From: Reticulitermes lucifugus | Taxonomy: Eukaryota > Arthropoda > Insecta > Blattodea > Rhinotermitidae | NCBI GenBank assembly: GCA_026260175.1 | Contig: JAKCWW010000057.1 | Span: forward strand, 41,758 to 105,757 | Direction of reading: 5' to 3' | Length of the DNA stretch: 64,000 nucleotides | Part shown: in pieces, positions 1 through 10,345 of the stretch | Position numbering within the stretch: the first letter of the stretch is position 1 | Layout of the letters: each line of letters opens with the position of its first letter | Notes under the pieces: generated by a model | What the model saw: the letters and a program-made list of their open reading frames with translations, nothing else | Told to the model about the DNA's origin: nothing | Database searches by the model: none | Program-made: the position numbers and the translations under genes

Positions 1-2961
1 AAAAGTATCCGACTATATTTTTTCCCGCGGTAAGTAATGGCGAAAGGCTTGACACACCATTTTATTCATCAGATTCATTCTCACCACCTCTCTTGCATAT
101 TAAATCAGCCCTACGTATATTCCCATATATATATATACATATATATAGGAATAGACGTGGGGCTGACAATATATAAGAATAAAATTATATATATATACAT
201 TTATATACAAGTCGACCCCGGTTATTACGACATTGGTTTATGCGACACTCGACTTTGCGTCAGATATTCTGTGGTACCAATTAATTCGTCACTGTTAAAC
301 ATAACATTATACTCCTCGGTTAGAACAACGGTCGTTTATAGCGACACAAAATATTCAGACCCTTTCCTGCCGTTATAACCGAGTTCGACTGTAATTTCCC
401 TCTTTCTCCCAAAGAGGAGTAAACATCAACAATTTTCTAATACTAATTTCTCTGTAAAAATTTAGCCATTTATTACAAATTTTAATATGGCTACTGAGAA
501 AGATATACCATCTCGGACATTAAAAATGCTTACATTCTTATAAAGTATTGAATATTCAAATTAAAGCTAAAATCTCAAAGCAAAAATCTGAAAGTCATTT
601 CTTATCCACCACTTGGAATTAAGGTCTTTGGTGTGTTACATTGCTTCAGCCACGGATATAGACGTCAAAACACAGATCTGGTCAACATATGATTTACACA
701 GAATCTGAGAACAAACCTGCTAGGAGTCCATCACTGCAACGCGAATAGCATGCCCAGCGCGTGTCGCACCCACGCACTCAAACACACACACGCTGTTCTA
801 TATAACTCGGCGATGAAGCGGATTGAAGGTGTTCATGAAGCTCTACTACTGCTATTCATGCAAAGTGCAAAATTATTGGGAACGGTAGTTAGGGTTGAGG
901 GTGGTGGATATAGGATGTGAAGGGTAGTCCAGCATCCGCGATAGCAAACATCCCCATCGACATCGGAATGATTGATACGCCTCGTATCAACACACATGCA
1001 GACAGGCTTGGGTTAGGCTGGGCTACCCGAAACCGGCACTGGCTCGGTCACACATCAGCGGGGATGAGAGTCGGTTAGCGTCGTCATGTCCCCAGTCCCT
1101 GATAAGACTCCTGTACTTTTATGTTTCTGAAAAATTGGTTCTTTGTAAGAGAAAAAAATAAGCAGTCGCTCGGAAGTGTAACGTGATTATAAAATGTAAA
1201 TTAAGTTATTTCCTGAAACACATCGATTGTAAACACCCACTTGAACTCACTTTGCCATTGCCGTGGCAGGCAGCGTCAGCAAAAAAGTGTTTTTGTTATG
1301 CTTTGCCCTCTTCACCTTTTACAACGAAATAATGTTCTTGGTTCCAGCAGCATGAAAAATGGAAACAGAATCATGCAAGACCTCTAATATCTAAACAGCT
1401 CCATGAAACAAAGGCCTTTTCAAAGAAATTAACAGTCGCCCAGCTATCCAAAAATTTCCGAACGTTTTACAAAATCTCCAGGATCAGTACCATGCAGCAA
1501 AGAGGCCACCACGTAAAGTACTGAGTCATATCAATCAATTCCGTGTATTTCAGTTCAGGCTAATAACCTAGAATATGCAAAATGGGACTGACGTAAACAT
1601 TGGAAATCCTCTGAGGATAACATTTCATCGGGCTGAGATAAGAACTGTGGGTCTCTCGGATATTTATCATGGTTTTTAAAAAAAAACCTACATCGCGACC
1701 TTCAGTGTTCAATGTGTTTGAATGAATGCCACTGATCAGCCAAGTTTCACTTAAAGTATTCTATTTTTATACGCACTGTCCTTGCTTATATGGGTAAATT
1801 ATTTTCACATTACCAACACTGAGTTCTCTTCATCCATATTTAATAGCGCCCTTCATTACTTATACACACCGAACGACCTCACGAAAAATCAATCCCATTA
1901 AACAAACTCATATGTTCTTAAGGCCTATAAGAAGTGAAAAAATATACGCGGCGTGGAGGTCGTACTATCTGCTCTCCTCTCTTCCCACTCATTTATGTCT
2001 GAGTGTACACGTATATCAACGAGTATAGAATCCGGTACTTTTTGATGTCCTTAGAACATTGTAAAGTAAAAAACTAATGCGGATCTTTATCGAGCCAATA
2101 ATAAGTATTCATTTTTGGTGGCTTATTTTTCAGCGCTTTCGGTACTGAAAATTACATGACGTCGATGAGAGTAATACGGGAATATGGATTGGAAATGATT
2201 TGGAATACAGTTGTCGCAGCCAATTGTAAGTAATACTGCAGCATTTACCTGAAGGAAAAAGCAAAGCAATGGAGAGTGTCAGTAAGGACAGAGGGTTTCC
2301 TGGCTGATACTTTAACTTTTCACCATGCGAATGTAAGACTCGCCACACCGTCTTGTATGGTATAAAGCGTTCTGGTGCGACTGCAATATCCGCACCATGC
2401 ACGTAAACTCAGTATATTCCATAGTGCTATTGGTAGCTCAGACTAAGACGTGGAATAACAGGATGACTCGAGAATAATGGATTAGAAAGAGCGAAGAACT
2501 GGCAAGGACCTAATTTGAGGTATAATTTTGTAAAGGTTTTATATAAAGACGCTGCCAATTGCTAGTCATATGGCGTCGGTGCTAGACGAATGACATAAGA
2601 TAACACAGAGCACTGGCAGAATGACAGTGACACAATGAAAAGTACTCTGAGGAACACCTCCACAACTAAACATTTGGCCCACCACAAATCCAATGTTCAT
2701 TTCCCGTGAAAGAGCCCGGGCATCCGCGGTGAGAGGTATTATTTTTAAATGGTAATCAAAGCTCTCTTAATAAAATAACCGTGTCAAGACGAAAATTGCT
2801 TGTATCCAGATTTGTTATCAGCATAACAGAATTCAACAAATGTTTTATTTTCTTATGTGTTACCATGACGTCAATTTGTGTCAATATTACTAGCGATTGT
2901 GTCCTATAGGCGAAAGAATTTGAAGGAAAACAAAGGAGGCAATGTACGTATAAAAGTAACA
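1..2961. other. Unassigned AT-rich DNA with microsatellites
   Basis: No gene is recognisable. AT dinucleotide runs lie at 125-148 and around 185-212, and a short CA run at 782-791. A somewhat GC-richer patch lies near 960-1100 but matches nothing I know. The open frame at 37-378 (+) is largely built from the AT microsatellites (its peptide reads HIYIYIYIG and IIYIYIYIQ), so it is not a credible gene. The frame at 2130-2402 (-) has no recognisable domain. Confidence 0.6.
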
Positions 2962-3445
2962 TTAAGGCGCGTTCGCGTAACAATTCTTGCTATGGAAAAA
3001 TAATATATATTTCCTATTCTGAGTGCGTGTCTGTAGCCTTAGCTATCCAGCATGAAAGTGCATGTGCCATATTGTCATCTGTGGCCTGTCTGGCTCTAAC
3101 ATATTTTTCCACATTATCTCATAAACGCATGATTTTCGGAAAAAAAGTTATTGAACATAAAATGTGTGTTTTGATTTTCTCTATAACTTTTGTCTGAAAC
3201 ATTTCTCATTCTAACAAGAATTGAGCGACATATCATAAATGTACATAGGTGTTATGTTAGGTACCCGTTATTCTTGTCAGGTTTTAATGAAACTTGAATT
3301 TTCTCTACATATTTTCGAAAAATAGTCATATATTAAATTTCTTGAAAATCTGTCGAGTGGTAGCCGAGTTGTTCCATGCGGACGGACAGACAGACATGAC
3401 GAAGCTAATAGTTGCTTTTCGAAATTTTGCGAAAGCACCTAATAA
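2962..3445 (+). mobile_element. Non-autonomous TIR element, copy 1
   Basis: A 484-bp unit with imperfect terminal inverted repeats. The left end reads TTAAGGCGCGTTCGCGTAAC and the right end, reverse-complemented, reads TTATTAGGTGCTTTCGC. It shares both ends and interior landmarks with the copy at 15049-15661: the phrase AAAATCTGTCGAGTGGTAGC, then a run of GGACGGACAGACAGACATGACGAAG-type sequence (shown here in part only). It encodes no transposase. The frame at 2756-2983 (-) merely runs across the left end. It resembles a MITE. The superfamily is not assigned because I see no clear target-site duplication. Confidence 0.65.
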
Positions 3446-5424
3446 GAGTGATCAGTTGTTCCTATGTTTACATCCTTGCGTTAGCCTCGCGTCAAAGTAC
3501 TGTATTTGTAAGGTGAGAAAACATTTCTTCATAACCTTCTTGCAAATAGCACACCTGCCGTCAGACGACAACTCGTTTTTGTCGACCCGTCATCCTTTTA
3601 ACCGGGTGGTTAATTTTCAGGGGTTCCATGCAGTTAGATATTAAGAGTTTTAAGGTTTACGGATGCTATCCAATAATTGATAAGATTAAAACAAATAAAT
3701 CAAGCTTCAATCTATAGGTTCATTTTTTATCTGACAAATATCGGTTGCCAATTCGTGTAGTAAGAACTGTATGTTTGTTATGGGAGTTAAAATGGTCAGT
3801 TAAAATACCCTTGGAGCCCTTGAGTATTAAAAAACGAATTACAAACATCTCGGGTCAATAAAATTAAGTAAAAACTAAGGAAACATTTGGAGTTATCGCA
3901 GCGGTGAAACAGAGGATCAAGTTCTTCTGGAATATAAATCTGCGACAATGGGTGACTGGATCCCGAAGTTTGAGGTAGCGTAATGTCCGAATTTTCAATG
4001 GAGGATAAGTCCTAGAAAATATTAGCTAGGTTGTCTAACTCTATGGAACAATTCAGAATGAACTACCCGATTCGAAGTACGGCGGGTCAAAAAAAAACAG
4101 TAACAATTAATAAAAGGTGTTATATTTGACATAGGTTATGATCATATGATGTCTGCTAAGACCTCTCGACCTCGAAGAAGAGTATACAACATTGCTTCGA
4201 AACGTCGGGACCTAATCATCTACTGACAGAGCGCCATAACACATAATAACGTAATCTGCACGTAAGGAAAGGTTATTTTAATTTAACGGATTGTAATAGT
4301 CAGTTGCTTTAATAATACAAAGTATGACACTGAAGATCACAGTTTTAAAAGCTAGTGAATCTGAGAGCTTTTATTAATGAGAAAACATTATTAACACTCA
4401 ATAAATGCTTGTACAGCCAGAGAACCAAAAACCAGGACTTATCTGGGCTGTTAAAACTGGTTCAAACAAGTCGAGAACTACACCTGTTCCACATGACAGG
4501 ATTGAAGTTTAGTTTCCACGTACAGAAATCCATATCTACAGCTGCTCCTCCACTTGCCGTATTTATTTAATTAACACCTAGCAGTAATGGAGACGACAGA
4601 CGAACGTTATGAGTCTCATCTACTCTGCAGAGCAAGTCGGTGTGTTTCAATATTACCCTGGATTTCCTTCGCTCTCTAGGTTAGAAGTCAGAACCTATTA
4701 TCGCAAAATGAAACAGGCGTTTCATAAGTCGAATCCTTTGTTTAAATGATCCCTGTATAATCGTGAATGATATTAAATTGTGTTAGGAGTAAAGTGATTT
4801 AGTGCATTAGGTGGCATTTGCTCTGTTAATTAACGTTTCCGAGAGTTAGTCTATTACGTAGTAGAGGCAGCGCCTTGGGCTAGGAACTGCCGTTCGTGCG
4901 ACCCCCCCAAATCTTGTCCTCTTGTTGCAGCAACTCTGATTACGGTTGGTTCATTCTCTACAGTTCTAGCTCTCCTATTTCCTCCTCGTATCATTTATTC
5001 CCTTACTTCTGTCTCCATATGCTTTCAGTTCTCCATAAATTCCCATTCCAAAGTTACAAAAATGTGCAAATGAGAGCACTGTTAATTCTTTTCTGGTACA
5101 ACGGTGCTCTAACAAATGAGAGAAAACTGAATAAAAATATTTTTCACACAAAGCACATTTTCGTGAATTTCTTCTTAAATGTGTTGTCAGAGACGGGATT
5201 TGCAACAGTAAATTAGTAGCACACAAAAATAAGTAACCTAATTGAAATGGCTAGTACAAGGATACATATTTTAATGAATAAATGTTTATTTCATATTTTT
5301 ATTGGCAACTATATTCATAACTACGAAGAGTGAGTCAATGCACCTGAAATTAGTCAAATTTGAATCATAATTAAGGCTGAGGCTGTCATCATCTGGGCTG
5401 TAGCTCCGTATAGTCCTGCAGGTG
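3446..5424. other. Unassigned AT-rich DNA
   Basis: No gene is recognised. The open frames at 4355-4570 (+), 4896-5216 (+) and 4975-5226 (-) show no known motif, and the last two overlap on opposite strands, as chance frames do. A short stretch at 4170-4225 (GAAGAAG followed by CGAAACGTCGGGACC) resembles the fold-back hairpin theme seen elsewhere in the window. Confidence 0.5.
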
Positions 5425-5600
5425 CATACCTACCTTCCGAAAGAATATGGTACCCCATCTTCAAGGGTGACACTGAAGCTGAAGCACTTTCCTAAAAAAC
5501 GTTGATATCCACCTACAAGACTATACGGTATCACAACCCGGAGTATCACAATATTCACAACCATAAAAACCTGAATTCTGATATAACAATCACCATAATT
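5425..5600 (-). mobile_element. Decayed fold-back family element (VGGYQRF type)
   Basis: Read on the minus strand, this carries the peptide-like phrase VVNIVILRVVIPYSLVGGYQRF, which also runs in variant form through copies at 33960-34075, 34175-34262 and 36920-37100. The nucleotide order is the same in each: a TGTGAAT/TGTGATAC stretch, then GTAGGTGGATATCAACGTT, then a GAAGATGG half-arm. The frame at 5430-5855 (-) exists because of this repeat and is not a host gene. From memory such sequences are frequent in termite and cockroach genomes. No transposase is visible. Confidence 0.5.
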
Positions 5601-6275
5601 ATCGCCATTAGAACCATGTGGTTTTAGACGATCTGCGTAGTGGTCTTCCAAAATAACTCCCCTTCTTCCTACTCCTCCTCCTCCACCTTCTCCTTCTATT
5701 GTTTTTAGCTGCAGTCTCTCAGGCTGTTTTTTTCCCTCAGTCCTCTTAGATGTTGTTTCCAAAAATTTGGTTATTTTTATAATTCGGATAATTTCATTCG
5801 AAATTATCCTACAAATCTTTATTTCGTTTATAATCCAATAGTGTGACCTGCACATCTAAATAAACGTAATTAGCAATACGCTAATTTGTTTTCATCTGCT
5901 TTTCTAATCGTCATGGCTTCACTTCCGTCGTGTATCAACACAAGTCATATTAAATTTTGTAAATGTTCAGTTAAGTATGTCTTGCTGACGAAGATTTCCG
6001 CATAATTTGTTTGTTCCGGTCGCTTTTAAAAACCTTGAAATGCTTAATGACATTACTGCGCCAACTTCGTATGATATAGGCTAAGACTGCCTAGATGTTT
6101 AAAGGTACAGCCCTATTACAACTTCCGTTATTGATAAAATATTAATCCTAACAGTGCATTCACTTTAAAATGCCACGACGTTGCGTTTTCAGTCGACACT
6201 GACACATCAAACTCTGCAAAAAATACCAACGAGTATAAAGGCATTTGAAATTTTAAATTTTCTGACGCATCGGCA
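5601..6275. other. Unassigned DNA
   Basis: Nothing gene-like is seen. A CTC-rich low-complexity stretch lies at 5670-5696. The glycine run in the overlapping minus-strand frame is simply its translation. Confidence 0.5.
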
Positions 6276-6394
6276 TGTCAGCTGGCAAATATTATGTGGT
6301 TACCGACGATTCGAAGTACCTTAGTGCCTTCATCTTCAGGAACATGCAGTCCAAGACTGATTAATCCTGAAGATGAACTATTTACTAGCTGACA
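6276..6394. mobile_element. Small fold-back (MITE-like) element
   Basis: Two nested inverted repeats share one centre. The outer arms are TGTCAGCTGGCAAATA (6276-6291) and TATTTACTAGCTGACA (6379-6394), with two mismatches. The inner arms are CATCTTCAGGA (6331-6341) and TCCTGAAGATG (6365-6375), which match exactly. The left arm carries an extra CGACGATTCGAAG block missing from the right arm, so the right arm seems to have suffered a deletion. It is about 119 bp with no coding capacity. Confidence 0.6.
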
Positions 6395-6462
6395 AGATGT
6401 AAAGTCCCAAGAGACTTGGATCTTTATCAATAACATTGTGGGAACTTCAATTTATTTTTTCT

Positions 6463-6714
6463 GTGTCGCAGCAGGCCAAATAGGGCCCAGACCGTCTCAT
6501 TGTTGAGATTGCTAGATCACACACAATTAGATACACACACTCGGTAGCACTCCTCTGAACGAGTAATCAGCTTGCCGCAGAGGCCGCTACCTACACAACA
6601 CACAACCAACAGAGCAGACAAACATCCATACCCTTAGCGGGATTCGAACTTGCGTTTGCAACCATCGACCGGCCGCAGACCTACGCCTTAGTCCGCTCGG
6701 CCACCGGGATCGGC
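6463..6714 (-). mobile_element. tRNA-Ser-like-headed SINE, copy 1
   Basis: On the minus strand the unit starts GCCGATCCCGGTGGCCGAGC and continues with CTAAGGCGTAGGTCTGCGG and GTTCGAATCCCGC. These match the A-box (TGGCCGAGCGG) and B-box (GTTCGAATCCC) arrangement of serine/leucine-type tRNA genes. The body (ATGGATGTTTGTCTGCTCTG, then the TTGTGTGTTG theme) is shared with copies at 45541-45790, 45823-45998 and 63875-64000. The 3' part reads like TAGCAATCTCAACAATGAGAC. Its head abuts the tail repeat of the LINE fragment that begins at 6729. Confidence 0.8.
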
Positions 6715-6728
6715 AACCTCTACTCCAT

Positions 6729-7174
6729 TTAACTAAATAACTAACTAACTAAATAACTGACTGACTGACTAACTAACTAACTTAACTAACTAACCAACCG
6801 ACCAACCGACTAACTCCATGGAGCGGAGTCCTTCCTGAGACGGTAACAGGTCCTCAGCTAGTCAATAAATTCCTCGCATTTTATGAAGCCCGAAGGTTCC
6901 TTACCACATTTACAAGCGTCCGCCACCTGACCCAACCTCGGAAAGATCAATCCACTCCATGCCTCTCCATCCAACTTTTTTGAAGATCCATTTTAATATT
7001 GTCCTGCCATCTACGTCTAGATCTTCCCAGGGGTGTCTTTCCATCAGGCCCCCTCACCAAAACCTGTATGCACGTCTCTTGTCTCCCACACGTGCCACAC
7101 GCCCCTTTCCATCTCATTCTTCTTGATTTTTCTAATTCATCTCTATAAATTATTTGCTGTGCTCTGTAATTCAT
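6729..7174 (-). mobile_element. LINE (non-LTR) 3' fragment A: tail, UTR and RT C-terminus
   Basis: The minus-strand frame at 6947-7174 encodes the extreme C-terminus of a non-LTR reverse transcriptase protein: KSRRMRW near residue 16, a degenerate Cys-containing stretch, then PDGKTPLGRSRRRWQDNIKM near residue 44. This corresponds to the widespread GRPRRRW-DNIKMDL ending. Downstream on the minus strand is a short UTR shared with seven other fragments (landmark on the plus strand: CTAACTCCATGGAGC at about 6810). The copy ends in a TAAC/TGAC tetranucleotide array at 6729-6812. It is strongly 5'-truncated, which is typical of target-primed reverse transcription. Confidence 0.8.
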
Positions 7175-8789
7175 TTTCAGTTTTGACTAAAAGTAATTGT
7201 TTGTCTGAAAAGAGCAAACAATAAACATATTATTTTTACATAATAATATATTCCACTACTCTTCTCCTTCTCCGTCTCCTATATTTTTATCAAAGTAAAT
7301 TATAAATACAAGAGGCAGTCAATATCTGTTCGCACTATTAAGTACCACAGCAAAGAAGTAATCCATCTACCTTGAGTTATAAGTCATTTTATTGCACATT
7401 TTCCCAATACATGCTCACCTCAGTCCATTTAATATACATTCTAATAAATAAAGCAGGTCATCTGTCAAATTATAGTATTTCATCCTTAAATTTCTGCTCC
7501 TTTACAAAAACAAACAACAAACACCAATGTTAAATGCATAATGACACCAGCAAGAAGAGTTTACCCTATAAAATCCCAAATAAAATGCGTTCCTGATATC
7601 AATAAATACTTTTCATGGAGCTTACACTGTTAACTGTTCGTAAATGCTCCATTAAAGACCAATATTTTGTGGTGTAACGTCAAAGTTGGAGAGAGTTTCA
7701 TGGTTGCCGTGAGGCTGTACACTGTGAAAGGAGTTGGGTAGGAGACTGTTGGAAAACTGGGGTGAATATGAAGAGGCCTGAGGGTAAATCAAATACGCAG
7801 ACGAGAAACAATTTTAAAAAATCCTGCAGGAACTTACAGTCTTGTTTTGCTCTTGAAGCTAGTCCCCAGCTCACTGGTTACAGATGAAGCTGACTTTGGG
7901 CTATTAGTCAGTGACCAACATCAGACATTTCGCTCTATCTGTGTGAGAATGTTAATCTGCGTACTGAAAGGATTTGCACAGCTCGCTACAAACTGCTCTA
8001 GAACAGGAAAAATTGTTTGCCTTCTGCATGGATATTTTCTGTATCGTTTTTTGCATGGAATTTCTGGCTTTCCCTCTCTTAGTCATGACTGTGATTCGCA
8101 TACCAAGTACATTGTGTTATCTACAATGTAATAAAACTTCTAACCTTCTGTATCATCTTACAGAACACAAAAATACGAAACTATGTCACAAACAGCTCTC
8201 AAGCTATCAGACACACACGTTTATGCTAAACCCCTCTACCAGTAGCTTTTCGGATAATCTCTGCCAAGTACACACATTCTTTAGTTACTTATTTGGTTCC
8301 AATCTCCTTCTATCCTGTCTTCGTATTCTCGCTTTTCACCATTCCCTCTGATTCATCACCATCGTACCAGACACCCGGAGGCCTCTTCCAAAACTTTGCT
8401 CATTTGAATGCTGTGTGCCCACTGTTCTATCAGAACACAAGACTGACATGATGCCTTCACTCCCTGTTTATCTTCTACTTCAGCTTCGCCACACGCTCAC
8501 ATAGAACTCTTCTTGTACTTTTTTGTACAAACTAGCAATTGCAGGCACCCCAGAAGCGATTCTGCATCTCTTCATTCAAATACGCTGCCATATTCAAACA
8601 AAGCCCTAGTTTTAATACCATCCCATCAGTCCTATTAATAAAGCAATTATGTATGTTCCTTATGTTCCTCAGGATAAAGACGTTGCAAAATAAGATGGAT
8701 ATGTGACATAAGGAACAGCGAAAAAATAAAGCAGTATTAAATATGTTTCCAAAATTCGTGGCGGCAAGCAGTACAGGACTAGTAAACAT
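7175..8789. other. Unassigned AT-rich DNA
   Basis: No recognisable gene. Two overlapping plus-strand frames (7847-8131 and 7974-8351) and frames near 8532-8903 (-) have no domain and overlap in different phases, as expected by chance. No tandem or inverted repeat stood out. Confidence 0.5.
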
Positions 8790-8957
8790 AAATGGGTGTG
8801 GAATGATACTGACAGGGAAAAACGAGGTAATGTGAGAAAAATCTGTCCGAATGCCATTATGTTCAGCACAAATCCCTAATGGATAGGACTGATATTGAAC
8901 CAAGGCCTAGGCGGTAAGGCCCTGGCAACTAACTTCCTGAGTCATGGCACGACCGTC
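8790..8957 (-). mobile_element. Old SINE of the GGCCGTGCCATG family, copy 1
   Basis: The minus strand begins ACGGTCGTGCCATGACTCAGG, followed by GTTAGTTGCC, a decayed B-box (GGTTCAATATC, plus-strand positions 8891-8901), then ATTAGGGATTTGTG. It aligns in order with the copies at 32671-33097 and 52640-52899. The phrase CCCTGTCAGTATCATTCCAC near its 3' end is also found at 33041-33060, which supports common origin. It is too diverged to be active. Confidence 0.55.
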
Positions 8958-10015
8958 TACATATTAAGAGGCCCTAAGGGCCTAAGGGACTGACATGGCA
9001 ATTAACCGATTTATCTTTATGCATGAAAAAAAAGCGAACACAACTGAACCGCGGTGTCAATCTGTCTAACCGTGTGTTGTATCTCCGCAGCTGTTAAACA
9101 GATGTCGATGGAATTGTAAACAGCAGGGGCTACGTTGAATGTATTGAAGTTTCTTAAGGGCATTTAATTTTGATTCCTTTAGTTTTTTACGTAAAGCTAA
9201 AATACAATTTTGTCAGTTTTCTCAAAACAGCTAATCTTCCACAAAATTGTAAATGATATATTATACAGATCCGATTACGTTTCTATAGTTTTCACTGAAA
9301 ATATCTTCCGATGTAATGAATAATTAAGGACATACAAGGAGAATATTTTCTGATTTCGCGCAATATTGGGAACCATCTTAACAATAACGAGAAGAAGTTT
9401 GTATGTGTAATAAGAACCATCAAAACAATGAGCCATGCACAAATATAAAGAATTTTACGAATTAGAAGCTTCTCTTTTGCACAATTCTGTAAAGTCTCAA
9501 AAACTTTGCTCAAAATTTGTATATAATGGGCGAGTTGCCATGCATTAAGTGTTTTAAAAACTTACAAAATTGATTGTTTGTTGAAATTAATGTAAGAAAT
9601 ATTTAGCATTCACTCCTACTAAGTGATTGTTCTTTTTTTACTTTAATAAATTCGAAGATATAAAATATTTAAAAACATCTGTAACAAATTGTCACTTTTG
9701 TAAAGACACTTTTCACCCTAAACCTCTCTTCCTTGTAACTTAATTAAAAGTACGTGTAAACGTAAAGTACTGAGCGGAGAAGTTTTCCCCTTGAAGATAG
9801 CAACTCGTTTGCTGAAACATATGTAGGGGGCTCAAATACATTTTATATATGTCAATAATCTTGTGCATTTGTTGGTTGATATTAGACTTACGATAAATTG
9901 CACGGTACATACAATATAAAAGAAGGCTACATTGCTTGATAAAAAAATGGTAATTTTAGTACACTGTTTTAATAAATGATTTTTCATTAAATTAAGTCAA
10001 CTTTATTTCAAACAT
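8958..10015. other. Unassigned AT-rich DNA
   Basis: No gene is seen. The frame at 9292-9513 (-) has no recognisable motif. A weak hairpin-theme sequence (TTGAAGATAGCAACTCGTTTGCTGAAACAT) lies near 9793-9822 and may be a remnant of the fold-back class. Confidence 0.45.
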
Positions 10016-10162
10016 GCATATGACCTTTTTCCTCCCGAATGGTAGGGGATTGACCCTGGACGAAAACTGACATGCCCGTGGACGAAAACGGATATGACCT
10101 TTATCCTCCTGAAGCATAGGCCATTAACCGTGGACGAAAACTGACATGTCCGCAAAACAGTC
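10016..10162 (+). repeat. 74-bp tandem duplication with TGGACGAAAAC core
   Basis: Two diverged copies lie head to tail with a 74-bp offset: ATATGACC at 10018 and 10092, and GGACGAAAACTGACATG at 10058 and 10132. A third short copy of the core (GTGGACGAAAACGGATATG) sits at 10079 between them. The same core, ATGGACGAAAACTGA, recurs alone at 37723. It is non-coding. The unit may be a fragment of an unrecognised dispersed repeat. Confidence 0.6.
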
Positions 10163-10345
10163 GAGACATTTCCCGTATTTTATGGACACTGAAGGTTCAT
10201 TACCCTGTTCACAAGAGCTAGACACTGGCTGTAAAATGCCTAGATCCATCTTAACCTTACAGTTCCACCTTCTCATTTCTTCCGAGTGATCGTTTTCCAA
10301 AAACGTTTCTGTGCACATTTTCCTATTTGACTCATCTGAGCCACA
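10163..10345 (-). mobile_element. LINE 3' fragment B (degenerate)
   Basis: The plus strand reads CCCGTATTTTATGGACACTG, then AAGGTTCATTACCCTGTTCA and CAAGAGCTAGACACTG. In order and spacing this is the antisense of the LINE 3' UTR seen at 6840-6920, 40690-40760 and 49100-49170. The region that would encode the RT C-terminus (ATCCATCTTAACCTTAC, then TTCCACCTTCTC) is decayed and yields only the unrecognisable frame 10124-10366 (-). Orientation is minus. The assignment rests on pattern order only. Confidence 0.4.

Noticed and set aside
37-378. 113-codon ORF at the window start
   Set aside because: The peptide is mostly translated AT microsatellite; no domain.
5430-5855. 141-codon minus ORF
   Set aside because: The C-terminal half is the VGGYQRF repeat; the glycine run comes from a CTC-rich simple stretch.
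6641-6714. Possible functional tRNA-Ser gene
   Set aside because: The A and B boxes are there, but there is no properly paired acceptor stem or intact cloverleaf, and the head is joined to a SINE body repeated elsewhere in the window.
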